NCBI GenBank assembly: GCA_013368315.1
Contig: JAACJM010000236.1
Coordinates: 62,001 to 126,000 of the forward strand
Direction: 5' to 3'
From: Tetrapyrgos nigripes
Lineage: Eukaryota; Basidiomycota; Agaricomycetes; Agaricales; Campanellaceae
DNA: 64,000 bases
Shown here: positions 1 to 11,790 of the stretch, in pieces
Layout: each line of letters begins with the position of its first letter
Numbering within the stretch: position 1 is the stretch's first letter
The notes under the pieces: model-generated
What the model was told of the DNA's origin: nothing
Database searches by the model: none
The model's input: only the letters and a program-made list of their open reading frames with translations
Made by a program: the position numbers and the translations under genes

Positions 1-1560
1 CTTCAAGCATTCCATACCCCGCTGGGGGCTCGTCAGCAGACTACGCTGGTTCAAGGTTTTACGAACTCAGTACAAGAGTTCCAACAGTGCGTCGATCATG
101 TTTTGTCTGGAGTCCATGATATCACTCATGCCTTCATTAATGACTGTGGCCTGAAGGGTCCTCATTCACATTACAATGATGAGGAGGTAGTTGGGTCTGA
201 CGCTATTTGTCGTTTTGTCTGGGAGTACATGGAGAACATGGAATTGTTACTGGGAACATTTATTCAGGGTGGTGTTACAGTGTCTGGGACGAAGGTGGTA
301 TTGGCTGCCCTTCGCTTGTCTATTGTTGGGACTGTTATTTCACTTGAGGGTTGGATCATGTCTCCCACTATGACACAGAAGATCTTGGACTGGCTCATGC
401 ACACTTGTGTACCAGAAGTTCGTGGTTTTCTGGGTGTGGCCGGTACTGGCAGGAGATGGATTAGAGGTTACGCGATGATTGCCAAGCCATTGACGAGTTT
501 GACCAGGAATTTGGTAGTGGGTGCAGTGTTTTTATTTCCAAGTGATGCTTGAGAGGCTTTCGAGGAGCTGAAACATCGAGTGACGTCTGCACTGGTGTTG
601 ATTGTCATTGATTATGTGGAGGCTAAAAAGATTTCATGTCTACCTCACACATCTGATGAAGGGCTGATTGTGCTGGGGCGTCGATTCGTTGTGGATGGGT
701 GCTGGCTGGACGTTGTCCCAGGTACGAGATGGAGTCACTAAGCCTGTGGGTTTTGGTGGATGTACCTTTAACAAGAGGGAGCAGAATTATAGACAACCGA
801 AGACTGAGGTTTACAGTGTCTATAGAGTCAACTTCGTTGGATGACTCTTGGAGGGTGGCTGCTTGTGCGCCTTTGCTTTGTGTTTCTGCTTTGGAACTGC
901 CTTCTTTCAATGATGCCGAGGTCGACATCAATTTGGTTGATCCCAAGGCGCCTTTTTCATTTTTGTCCTACTCTTTGCTACACTCAGTTCATGCCATTTC
1001 ATCACGTACTCTACCAGAGTTTTACCTCAGGAAGAAACAGGTGACGAGAGAAGAAACATTCCTCATGGCTGGAGAGGTAATGAACCTTGAGGTTATTGAC
1101 TATGATTCTTTCGTTACTACAGAATACCAGATGCAAGTAGGCCACAAGTTCAAGATAAGAGATCAAGAAGACCCTCAACAATGGGAAAACATCAAAAAGT
1201 TCTTACAGACAGGTGTAGTCCCCTCCATTTATGCTACAGAGAAAGAGAAACTTAGGTTTTATAAAACGGGGAGGAGGTTCTTCTTATGAGATGGGCGGCT
1301 ATGGAAATTACCCAAAAAGAACTCTGACAGAGTTCTGAGGCTTTTGATAGAGTCAGAGAGGAGATGATCGGAGTTGATGGCCGAAGCACACAATGAAACG
1401 GGTCATTGAGGACGAGACGCTACTTACAAGCATCATTTGGATAGGTTTTATTGGCCTAACATGTTCGAAGATGTTTTGTTTTTCATCAGGTCATGTATAG
1501 AGTGCCAAAAGCTGATAAAACCTCTTCCCATAGTTCCGTATAACGTATCGTGGCAGTTGG
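1..1560 (+). mobile_element. Gypsy-type LTR retrotransposon pol remnant (RT, RNase H, integrase zinc finger), truncated
   Basis: The plus strand reads as a Ty3/gypsy polyprotein that enters the window already inside reverse transcriptase. Recognisable pieces in order are the RT palm with FINDCG in place of the usual YxDD-type motif (about 1-250), the RT thumb/RNase H connection containing EVRGFLGVAG (to about 550), an RNase H-like stretch with FGGCTFNKREQNYRQ in another frame (about 740-830), and the integrase HHCC region with RFYWPNMFEDVLFF and CIEC (about 1390-1550). Frameshifts and in-frame TGA stops at 550-552 and 1407-1409 break it. The second replaces the Arg of the GHRGRD motif. No LTR is inside the window. 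Homology stops near 1550, where the minus-strand transposase begins, so that element probably inserted here. Family assignment rests on motif recall and is firm; the exact lineage is not known. Confidence 0.85.
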
Positions 1561-3730
1561 TTTGGGAAAAAATTGTATCCTTCTGCTTGTGTTGAGCTCC
1601 TCCATTGGATTTATTCATCTTGAAGGCTTGGAGAGCATCAGGAGCAAGTGAGGCATGAGCAGAGGATTGATCGAAAATGAAAAGTGCAACACAATTTGGA
1701 TGAGCCTCTTCAAAAATACTGATTGCCTCCTTCACCTGCTCCAGTAGTTGCTTCGTGTCCCACCACGCATCACCATTTGCTCCTGGATAAATGACACGAT
1801 GAGCAATGTGTTTGATGTTTCTATCTTTGTCTTTGACCACCAGTCGCCCATTTTCCTGGTTAATAAATTCTGATACATGTCCAAAGTGGCCCCTGCCCTT
1901 CTTCTGTAAAATTGACTGACCCAGTGCAAGCCAAGCTGAGGTTGCAAAGTCATTCATGTGGAATGTGGACTCATCATGAAACTGAGGAATAATCTCTTTT
2001 TCTCCTTCTCGAAGTATGGGGGGAATGCGAACAAGAACATCTCCCACAAGCTCCCAGTGAGCCATCCTTCTCTCATATTCAGCCATTGCAGGAAGGAAAA
2101 CCTCATTGCGATATTTCACAACATCTTCCCGCTCATGTCCATCCATGTAAACCCCTTTCTTTAGCCGCATCAATCTCCATCCAAGCTTCTTCAACCATCA
2201 ACAAGTAGTTCTCATACATAAAGGTTTAGAGCAGGTGACACCAATCTTCAGAAGGAGCTCACTGTTGAGAGCTTTCTGGAATGTCTTTGGAGTCACTGTG
2301 CCAACTTTCTGGCTGTAAAGCCAGTCAAGGCATGGCTTCTTGATCTGTTCATCCAACAGCAGTGTCTGTGATTTACAAGTCCCTCCTCTCTTCTCAGATG
2401 GCAGTTGCTCAAAGACCTGGTAATAGCGAGCCAGATCCCGAACCCAACGCAAAAAATGTATCCCCTCTCCATCATGCCATTGCTTCGCTATCTCCTTACT
2501 CGCAGCAACACACCCAAAACCCTTCAAATGAAGATTAGCGAAGTTCCAGAGGATTTGAAGCTGGTTTATTTTGGATAAAGGTATGAAACACTTCTTTGCC
2601 ATTGCCAAATCCCTTGTAATCTGCTCTCTCAACTCTTTCCATCCTCTTATTTCCACTTTCTCCTTATCACAGCTCTTTTCACAAATAATCTCATCAAGAT
2701 CTTCCTCCCAACTCTCTTCCTCTGACTCCTGCTGAGGTGGAATTGCACTGGCATTGTCAACTCTCACAGCTGTCGATGAAACATCGCCGCTGTCATTGGC
2801 CCATAAACTCAGTTCAACACTCTCTTCTCTCACAACTGCTATCTCTTCTCCATCCAACCATTCCAAGCAAGGCTCAACACTCTCTTCTCGTATTACTGTG
2901 TCATTCCATGAATCCAACTCAGGCTCAAGACTCTCCTCTCAGACAATGACATCGTCACCAGCAGGTGACTCTGGTTCAGATTTGATGACATCAGGGAAGG
3001 TTGACACAGGGGCTTGAGAAGAGCAATAGCCATTGTTAATGGTCTTTTTGGGAGCCGTGAAACCAGCAAATGCAGTGAGTTTTCCCTGAGGAGTCTGACC
3101 CTTGGTTTTATTTTTCCAGCAGTACTGACTGGACCATGATTTCTTGTCAATATCAGGGCCAGTAGCGTATGGGGCACGCTCTAAAAGCAAGTTAGTGATG
3201 AAGAAACTGAAGACATATGCTTTGGTTCTGCAGGTGTCATCTTTTTTCTCTTTCTTCTCTCTGCCTCCTGCCTGAATGACTCTGGAACCTAGTCTTCATC
3301 CTTGATATCATCATCCATAGCAAATCCATAGTAAAACATTCACTCCTGCAGCCCTTCATCGTCAAACTCATCCTCTGCCCAGCCCTCAGCAGCGGCATAC
3401 ACTTTTTCATCATCCAAGTCATTTTCATCGTCTGAACCTTCATCCTCGTATTCGGAGTCATCCTCTTCATATCCAAACAGTCCAGCAAATCCAGCAGACT
3501 CGTTCTGAACCCAGCATTCGTCCAAAATTTTGTTGTGAGACAAGTGAGACATTTCTGTCTGACCAATGCCCGAATCCTCAGCTGACAGTCCAGCTTCTGT
3601 AGATGTTTCTTCGGACTCTTGAGGTACTTTTGGCTTGGGTCCTTGATGCTGGAGTCCTGTTGTGACCCTTTTGCGCTTGAGAGGTCACCCACCAGGCATT
3701 TGGATGGTTCTTGGAAGTGGAGCACAGCAA
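1546..3730 (-). pseudogene. DDE-superfamily transposase gene of a DNA transposon, broken by stops
   Basis: The minus strand encodes a transposase type that is abundant in mushroom genomes. From the N-terminus there is a very acidic segment (3340-3552), a linker with LLERAPYATGPDI (about 3140-3190), a helix-turn-helix-like region with WKELREQITRDLA and KINQLQILWNFA (2500-2660), and the catalytic part. That part shows IIPQFHDESTFHMND, GRGHFGHVSEFI, YPGANGDAWWDTKQLL and FIFDQSSAHA (1600-2020), which I read as the DDE/RNase H-fold core. In-frame TGA codons at 2939-2941 and 2198-2200 and a frame change near 3240-3340 show it is dead. Its C-terminal end abuts the gypsy remnant near 1550, implying insertion into that element. 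Terminal inverted repeats and target duplications were not found. The superfamily name within DDE transposases is uncertain. Confidence 0.7.
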
Positions 3731-4010
3731 ATTACTATATTTGGACTAGAAATTTTGTACCTGATTGCTTATCTTTTTTTGTGGATCATACTTGCCTTTG
3801 CAAATGGAGTGTTTTTCGCTACTTTGGAGACTTTTAGCGATTTTTTTGGGGGTCAAAAACCCAAACCTCACTTTGAGGGAAATCGGCTCATAGAAACTGC
3901 TTTCTACATTCGTACGTACGTCAGAAATACACTTTTCTTTGGTCTACGAGGTTTCTTGGCCTGGGAAAAACTCGACGAAAAAGTTTGTCGACTTTGGTTG
4001 TCCATGACTG
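3731..4010. other. Gene-free flank between the DDE transposase and the MITE
   Basis: About 280 bases with no reading frame I can support. It may include the 5' end of the DDE transposon, but no inverted terminal repeat was recognised. Confidence 0.4.
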
Positions 4011-4013
4011 TAG

Positions 4014-4292
4014 CACTGAGTGCAAACACTTGTAATTCCTTGGATATACAGGGGAATTACACAAGACTTACACTAGTACACTCAATATGTAAGTCCACTT
4101 GACTTACTGAAGTATTACCAAGGACCACTGTGAGACTTTATACCTTACAATAGTCATATATAATTGTTCTATTTTTCTCTGTCTCTGGTAATACTTCAGT
4201 AAGTCAAGTGGACTTACATATTGAGTGTACCAGTGTAAGTCTTATGTAATTCCTCTGTATATCCAAGGAATTACAAGTGTTTGCACCCAGTG
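4014..4292. mobile_element. 279-bp foldback MITE, PIF/Harbinger-like, copy 1
   Basis: This non-autonomous element has terminal inverted repeats of about 112 bp starting CACTGAGTGCAAACAC and ending GTTTGCACCCAGTG, leaving a central loop of only about 55 bp. It is flanked by TAG at 4011-4013 and TAG at 4293-4295. A second copy of the same 279-bp length lies at 40552-40830 and is flanked by TAA on both sides. By eye the copies differ at about 8 positions. Three-base, TA-containing target duplications are typical of PIF/Harbinger elements; that superfamily call is inference. No coding capacity. Confidence 0.88.
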
Positions 4293-4295
4293 TAG

Positions 4296-5700
4296 TCTGC
4301 CAAAACCTCAACACACCTCGATACATGCTCATCGGCTGTGGTTTATGAGGTATGTTTCCTTTTGTTCTTCACGCTCATGATGCTGATTGGAGTGTTCTCG
4401 CTGCGATAGGTTTTGTTTCATTTTGCTGCTGCTCCCGTCATTTGGATTGAAGGAGAGGTTCTTAGCAAAGGGAAAGTCAGCTGGACAGTAGGTACATAAT
4501 AAGGTTGTGGTCACTGTCCCTGTGGTTAGTTCCACCTCATGTTTATATGGTTCTTGGCCTAATCTAACTAGAGTGCAAGTATGTATGCATAATCCATGTA
4601 TAATTGAGTATGTCAACGAGTGCAGGGGTTGTGACACACCATCCGAAATTTGTATGTCCGGGTATAATTTGCGTGCTGACATGCAGTCTATATGTGTGAG
4701 CGACGACCCTATGGTTGAAAAGAATATGTACTGCCAGTGCTTGTAGTTTTCGTAGATATGTAGTTGTATCCGCAACTAGAGAGATAAAGTAGTCGATGAC
4801 ATTGACAGCTTTGCCTTTTCAGATGATGCAATGCCGCAAGGAAATGCCGCGGCGAGTCGGGACATAGAGTTACCAGAAATGGGTTCATTGCGAAATTGCA
4901 TAAGGAGATCGGTGGACCATGGTCCACCTCTGCCTGAGGGTCGAATATATGTTGAGTCAGCAGCATCATCTGTGGTTGTACGCTGGATAAGCAAGGGAGG
5001 TTTTATAAAAGTGTTTGTGGAAAGATCCACTGATTTTACAAAATTCCCACGTCATCGGGTGATCAACCAACCAACCAAACCACCATGACTCTCAAAATCT
5101 ACGGCTACCATAACTCCACCTCAGCTCTAACTGCTAGATTTAAGCATCAATCATGGACAAATGTCCATATTGGCTGATACATCCCCAAGGAAAACTTTCC
5201 ATAGGCCAAAAAACAGGCTGGCCCTATGAGCGGGCCTTTGGGGTGGGTCTGGTAGGCCTTTCCTTATGGAGCAGTGAGCAGGGCAGGAGTAGGTGGCGGG
5301 TTTTGTTCCCACGCATGCTAGACAGTGAGCGGGGCCTTAGGGGGCGGGTGGCGGGTTTTTCCCACGACTCAAAATTTGATGGAGAAGTGCAGGCGATCAG
5401 TAGGGCCCCAAATCTGCAAATAGAATAGGGGTATATGCTGTGGCTGGCTCAGAAAATGCAAAATAAATTCCCGGAGCCGGCGATGAAAAATGATATAAGT
5501 AGATAAGAAAGTGTATTTCGGGTTGCTGAATCTGAATATACAATTAGATATGCAATATCTGCAGTGGTTATTGAGATATGGCCAAAATACTGTCCAAAAT
5601 ATACCAAAAGAGCAGGATAGGTACTAGCCATTGCATCAAATCAGCTCTGATCATCATGTGGGCTGGTAAAATACTGCATATGGACCTTCTAGACATGGGA
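4296..5700. other. Gene-poor interval, no supported gene
   Basis: Short frames occur on both strands but none has a recognisable domain, a spliced continuation or a paralogue in the window. Part of the stretch at about 5200-5360 is G-rich. I see nothing else. Confidence 0.4.
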
Positions 5701-5723
5701 ATATAGTTTATTATACTATATAA

Positions 5724-6395
5724 TCAAATCCTGAGGAGCTATACCCAATTTACTGTCAAAAAAGCCCAAAACTTGGGATGACCATAGACACTGCATGCTA
5801 TAGCATCTGATATGATTATGGATATGTCTACTAGGGTATTTTTGGTCACTGAATCGGAATATCTACTCGGATAAGCTCTATATACTCTGGTTCTGCTGAT
5901 ATTGAGTACTTACCCCTAAACATAGGTACCTGTGGCACCTGCAAATATGCCTCTTATAAATTTGTGTGAGTAGGTGGATAAATGTTTATTGATAGTCTAA
6001 ATGTGAATATAATTTCATATCCTCCATATCTTCAAGATACAAGACTCTATTTCTGATTTATTCCCAAAACATTGCCACAAAAGCAAAAAAAGTGAAATGG
6101 CCATGGACACTGCATGTTCTAGCATCTAATACAATCATGGATATGTTTAATGAGGTAGTTTTGGTCCCTGAATCCGAATATCTACTTGGACAAGTTCTAT
6201 ATGTTGTGATTCTGCTGATATTGAATACTTACTACTAAACATAGGCACCTGTGGCACCTGCAAATATGTATCTTATAAAATAAGTTGAGTAGGTCTAAAA
6301 GTGCTTATTGATGCCCTAAACACAAATATGAAGTCATCTCCTGCATATGACAAACATCCACGACTCTGTTCTCAATTTATTCCCTAGACACCACA
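5724..6395 (+). repeat. ~319-bp direct repeat, two units plus the start of a third
   Basis: Unit A (about 5724-6035) and unit B (6040-6358) are diverged direct copies sharing stretches such as CACTGCATG..TAGCATCT, TTGGTC/CCCTGAATC and CACCTGTGGCACCTGC. At 6359 the start of a further unit (GACTCTGTTCTCAATTTATT) follows directly, giving a period of about 319 bp. Unit B is matched by a very similar inverted copy at 6787-7095. Confidence 0.75.
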
Positions 6396-6736
6396 GATAG
6401 CCCTAATTTATATCCATATTGAAACATATACCTATCCTTTGGCTGTCTGAATGGCATTCTGACTCATTCTACCTCATTCTAAACTATATTACTCTGAGTA
6501 TTCACAGTTTGGTGTTCCTCACTTAAAGACATGCTCAGATATAACCTTAAGTGCTACAAGCACCATTACATGCAACTCAGTTTGACTTAAAGCTACTGGA
6601 TGTACCAAGAACATCTCCTATATATGCTGAATGGCTTATTGTCTTTCAAATGATACCAAGAGATGAAAGAACAAGTATGAGTGTCTGTGATAATCTCTGG
6701 GATGAGATATGCATATGTATATGGTCCAAAAAGGTA

Positions 6737-7095
6737 CTATTTCGCTTTGTGGAGAATAAATTGAGAATAAAGTCTTGGATCTTTACCATATGCAGGATAT
6801 GACTTCATATTCGTGTTTAGGGAATCAATAAGCACTTTTAGACCTACTCAGCTTACTTTATAAGGTACATATTTGCAGGTGCCACAGGTGCCTATGTTTA
6901 GTAGTAAGTATTCAATATCAGCAGAATCACAACATATAGAACTTGTCCAAGTAGATATTCAGATTCAGGGACCAAAACTACCTCATTAAACATATCCATG
7001 ATTGTATTAGATGCTAGAACATGCAGTGTCCATGGCCATTTCACTTTTTTTGCTTTGTGGCAATGTTTTGGGAATAAATCAGAAATAGAGTCTTG
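6737..7095 (-). repeat. Inverted copy of the ~319-bp repeat, right arm of a large palindrome
   Basis: The reverse complement of 6787-7095 matches 6040-6349 over about 309 bp with few differences. The next unit also begins in inverted orientation at about 6740-6780. Arms of roughly 350 bp surround a spacer of about 340 bp. No coding frame or terminal motif identifies the element class. Confidence 0.78.
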
Positions 7096-8311
7096 CTGAC
7101 TGCACGAACGAAAATACGCACGCAACTTAGACAGTGGATGCCGGCACTAGCACTATGGGTGAAACGAGAAGCACTTATGCCATCTCCATGATATAGAGAT
7201 GTGCTTACACGCCCTAGCTACACATTCACGGGGTACATATGTAGACTGGAGCTTGGAAAAAGTACAAAAAAAAGTACGAAAAAGTCCGAAAAAGTCCTCA
7301 GCCACGCAAAGTACAAGAAAGTTAGGAAAAGTCCGGTAAAAAAAGGTCATCAAAAGTCCGGACCGAAAAAAGTTGCCAAAAGGATCAAAAAGGTCGGAAA
7401 AGGTGAAATGCCTTTTTGCTGATGTATTTACACCTCTTTCACCTTTAAGAATATTGGTGAAATGGAAAAGCTGTTGTAGCTCTATATGTTTGTACATGAG
7501 AACAAGGAAGTTATTTATTAGAGAATGTCAAAGCAGAAAATTAATGACTTAAACCCTGTGGCCTCATACTCGCCACGCGCAGCGTTGGTCCACAACCCTT
7601 TCATACCAGGAAACTAAATACGACACCGGTTACAGAAAGGAAAACGATACGCATGGATATTAATGCCCAGCGCCGGAACAGCGAAAAGAGGGAGAAGGAA
7701 TCGAGATTTAATCTCTCGAGTCTTGAGTCTCCAGACATCCTGGAAGCGTGACGGTCCCCTCTTTTTGCCTTCGTTCCGAGGGGCCGGGTACCGGTGCGGA
7801 TGTCGGTCCGGAGTTTTTCCGTATTTATTCATGGAAGTCTGGATCAACGCTTTTCTCGACCAGGGCGACGGTGAGCCTCTAGAAGCTTCACCTTCAATAG
7901 CGGGAGAGCCCCAAGAAGAAGATTCGGAGGTCATCACTCCCCGGATGGTTCTTGCGCATGCATGCTTACAACTTCACCGTCAGTCTCACGTCCTGCCCCC
8001 CTGGGATCAAGTTGAAGACGACGGCCGACGCTCCAGCAACATCTGACTGGGGCCTTTTTCAAGCAATAACCTTACGCGTCGTTTCACCTTCATCAACGTC
8101 ATAAAATCGTCACGGAAGGATCAATTGGCTCGGAGTATTGAAGGCTTTGGCTGCTTTGGATCGCCGCTCAGCCCTCAACCTGGTACTAGTAGTGCAGTGC
8201 TGGAGATTATTTTTGGGTTTGTCGTGCATAACAATTAATATTAATAGGCTCCAAGCTTCCTCCAAGTCAGATAAAATTAAAAATAGGCGTGTAAGTACAT
8301 GTAATTTACTT
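7096..8311. other. Gene-poor interval with a low-complexity AAAAGTCC-rich tract
   Basis: Between 7255 and 7405 the plus strand repeats AAAAGTCC, AAAGTCCG and AAAAGGT-type words, giving a lysine-rich but probably meaningless frame. A 127-codon open frame at 7663-8046 has no recognisable domain, no paralogue in the window and no splice support, so I do not call it a gene. Confidence 0.4.
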
Positions 8312-8729
8312 AATCTCCATACATTGACGTCGACATAAGATATATACAATGGTTTGAACAACTTTGGAAAGAGTCCAGCGTTGTAGTTACCTCGAACTGG
8401 CCCACCTGAGGAGCTAAAGGGAAGGGACGGGAAGGGATTGGATTGAACGCTAGTGATTAGTGGCTGGCCTCCATCATTATTATGAAAAGGAACGGTACGG
8501 GTTTAAGCTCACTGGTTAAAATTTTTGGGAAGAAAGTGAGGCATATGCATTAGCGAGCGAGCAATGTATGTAGGTACTACACATAATCTCCTCATCTTAA
8601 AATATTATTTACGCTACTACATAGTACAACATCACTGGTTCATAGATAAAGCCAATCAATCTGCCTTGGATATAAAGCATACTACTAGCAGCTGTATACG
8701 CGCAGTACAGCTTCAACTTCCGAGTCGCT

Positions 8730-9820
8730 TTACTGAGGTCTTCCAACATTGGCACTGTAAAAATTTAAAATCCGATCGATTGATGGCTTGAGTATGCAAA
8801 AACCATGCTTGAGAAGAGGAGAGTACTCACGGGAAGTGGCCCAATACATTGCCTGTAATGGAATACCGTTGTCAGCTCAAGTTTATGTTTTGGTAACAGG
8901 AATTTATGATTATGACATACCTGGAGGAGTATACTGGCAAACAACAAATTTAGAAGCCAATGTCGGGAAGATGGTACCAGCGGGACAATCTGCGATGGCA
9001 CAAGCGATTTTGTGAGATCCTTTCCATACGACCTTTAAATAATATTATATGTAAATTTGGATTGGAATGAAAATGAGTTGTTGAGGTTAAGTTAGAGACT
9101 TTTGTGAAAAGATGCATATGAAACTTGAGATGCCACTCTCACCTGAGTGAAATGTCCAGTGTCCTCGGAGAAGCCGGGGTGGTTGTCTAAATAAAATGAA
9201 AAAAGTTTGTTTTAGTAAGTAAGAGTATATCGGTGAAGTTTAGACCAAGAATAAGGGACTTACAATTGTATTTGGCTAGATAAGAGATGTGAATATTAAA
9301 CATGTAACATTGCAGAAAAAGGGTTGAACATACATTCTTCATTCATCCAAGAATCCATAGCATCTTTCATAGTAAAATCGCCTGAGCCTGCTGCCTGTAG
9401 TAGGTGTAGTAGGAAAATAAGAAGCTATCAGTGTACCTGGGATCTTCCTTCTAACAAATCATTGCGTACTTACAAGGTTCTCTCCAACACCGTTTGTTCC
9501 ACTGTGAGACGGTTAAACAATGTCGACGTCAACGATCAGCATTTACTCTACATAGCACAGTACGGGTGTGAAGACCTAAAAGTCTATAACATAACATACC
9601 TATGCTTGAACACACATTTATTAGCATAATGCTGCACCCCAGAAGCAATGTTCCCATTCCAAGTGACTGGGCCAGCGCCGAACTTGGCGCGATTGGTGTT
9701 GTGGAGGTGGATGGCTCGCTCTTTGAAGCTTTCTCTTGCCTCGAGGCCGGTACTAGGAAGCGCCGAGACGGACGAAGCGAAAAGGATGGCGAGAGAGGCG
9801 AAGGACAGAGTTAATTGCAT
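8730..9820 (-). CDS. Secreted CAP/PR-1-like protein, 174 aa, 8 exons
   Basis: A CAP-superfamily (PR-1, SCP, Pry1-like) secreted protein; fungal members bind lipids/sterols or act at the cell surface. My spliced model has exons 9600-9820, 9474-9501, 9334-9394, 9264-9275, 9143-9186, 8921-9032, 8831-8852 and 8730-8754, all with GT..AG borders and a total of 525 nt. A signal peptide (residues 1-20, ending SVSA-LP) is followed by HNTNRAKFGAGPVTW, GVGENLAAGSGDF, the CAP1 signature GHFTQVVWKG and the CAP2 signature CQYTPPGNV. The conserved His/Glu residues of the CAP pocket are present. Exon 4 is only 12 nt. TTATATAC on the plus strand at about 9912-9919 gives a TATA box roughly 90 bp upstream of the ATG. 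Close paralogue at 26208-27205. Intact, so probably functional; ligand unknown. Confidence 0.93.
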
Positions 9821-9934
9821 TGTTGATAGCGGTACTTTGAATAGTAGAGTAATAGAGAGAGAGAAGAGGATAGTGAATATGACCTGGGGGAAATGTGATC
9901 GTGAGTTTGTTCTTATATACTGCTGAGTCTGGGG

Positions 9935-10850
9935 TCGCGGCCCACTACGCGGCGCTATCAACGCAGGGTCCCAAACCTGTGCGCCACCAAAATGACAAGG
10001 CCGAACTTGCCGTGCGTCCGGCTCTGGAACTCTTTCCTCCCTTGCTTCTCAAATGGGTGTATGATATGGCAAGAATTTTATTCTTCAAGGTATGTACACA
10101 AACGTTACAATCAAGTTACACTCAGTAAATTTTACAAGGGTAAGTAGTACTTATTGCAAAACTACTAGAGTTACTATAGATATTTACTGCCCATGTCGGA
10201 AGGACACTTTGGACTTCAACTTGAAGTGTTGTTTACTCGCAGAGGTCATGGGCCTTTTATAGCTAGCTTCCAGGGCTATCCGAAGGCAGCGGATTGTCAG
10301 GGTTCAATGAATGTGGGACCCGAAAAACTTGCAGCTCGCATAGATGGCTACATAGAGACACATGGCAGCGCATAGCGACGGGAACCAAGTTAGAACCAGA
10401 GTGGCGGAATTCGGTTGTATAGCTCGCGTAGACTCGCGTGGAATCCCGGTGTCTGCTGTAGTCAGAAGCCAGTTCCAGATGCGGTGCGTCACATACATAA
10501 GATTAAAGAGATGTAGTAGTATGTGGCTGCACATTGAGCGGCATAAGGAGAAACATACAGTGCTTTAGTTGAGGATATGATAGTAGGAACAGATGAGGAC
10601 ACAGTGGATTCAGCATTAAAATTGCCATTGTCATTTAATATTGCCACAAAAAGGCCGCACAGAGGAGGGAAGAGAAAAGGGAGCGGAATGAGAATGAGAA
10701 TGATGAGCCCAAGAGGAATCTGCGGCAAAATTTAGCTGCAGAGAATAGGTTCATCTTCATGGGCCTGACACAGTACTGAGTAGTACATATATGTCTTTGA
10801 CGGGTCAAAGATTCATATGTTGATGGGTACTTGATTTTTTGTGCACATTG
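9935..10850. other. Extra sequence upstream of CAP copy 1, absent from copy 2
   Basis: Aligned by eye with the block at 25.7-27.9 kb, similarity breaks after the GGGGTCGCGG motif near 9930 and resumes around TGTGGCAAGCATTTC near 10852, with weak matches between. No terminal repeats, target duplication or coding frame were recognised, so its origin is open. Confidence 0.4.
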
Positions 10851-11790
10851 AAGGGCATATGTGGCAAGCATTTCCACAAATATCATTATTAACGGAAGTT
10901 TGAGGAGATATGGGATATGTACGAGTCATGTAGAATGAAGAGTAGAATGAAGAGTAGAACGAGCGTCCTTGAACGGGAAGGCCAACGTTGTTGTTGCAGA
11001 GCTAAATCATTCAGTATTGATATTCAGAACCCGCCGCGTGAAAGAAACATGAATACATGATACCGGGTGAGACCGTGCGTGTCTGGATGTTCATTGCTAG
11101 TATATATTTGTTAAGATCATCAGAGTACTGTAACTGTAACTGTTGCGCTCATAAGATACATACGATGCTTACCAGGCGGGAACCATATCATATGCACCTG
11201 TGCCACCTGAAGGCCTAGTGCTTAGGCTGAGATTGAGACGAACTCCAAATAAGTAGGTACGTGACCACCGTAGTACCTCCTCCTCAGCACGCAATGCGAA
11301 ACGCCTTATATGGCATCCGTCGAGGACTCGAGGCAGAGCATGTCCGGCAATGATTGGAAAAAACGGACTTCTGCCAAAGTTTTCCGGTCCAGGGTAGTAA
11401 TCAGTTTCATAAAGATATTTGGAACCTTTAACAATGCTCCGGACCGTACTAGACACAGTACCGGTAGGTGTCCTTTGCTTTGAAATTTAATTAATAATGA
11501 ATGCCCTGAAACTGACTGGAAGAATAGGAAACACCGTGTCCTTCGTGAGTTGCACGTCTCGTTTAGATTTCCTGCAGCTGGTGTACCTTGTCCTTATGCA
11601 AGTTTTCATTAGCAGGAGTCATGAAACCTATTACAGACATAAACAAGAAGTTTGTTAGGTAGATGAAAGACTCGTCCGGGCCATGCGTAGCTTCAGCGAA
11701 TCCGACTGGGGCTTAGTGTTACTGTAACACCAGATACTGTTTCTTGGTGTAGGTTGGAATTGCTCGTAATAGTATTTTTGCAGGCCGTAA

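Larger units (their letters stand above)
8312..11505. repeat. CAP-gene duplication block, copy 1
   Basis: This block is duplicated at 25729-27925 in the same orientation. It includes the downstream flank (CTCCATACATTGA...TACAATGGTTTG), the whole CAP gene with its introns, and about 350 bp at the far end (TACGATGCTTACCAGGCG to TCCTTTGCTTTGAA). Copy 1 is about 1 kb longer, because roughly 9935-10850 has extra sequence upstream of the CAP gene not present in copy 2. The block ends where the MYND duplication unit starts. Confidence 0.75.

Noticed and set aside
7663..8046. 127-codon plus-strand frame
   Set aside because: No recognisable feature and no duplicate; left uncalled.
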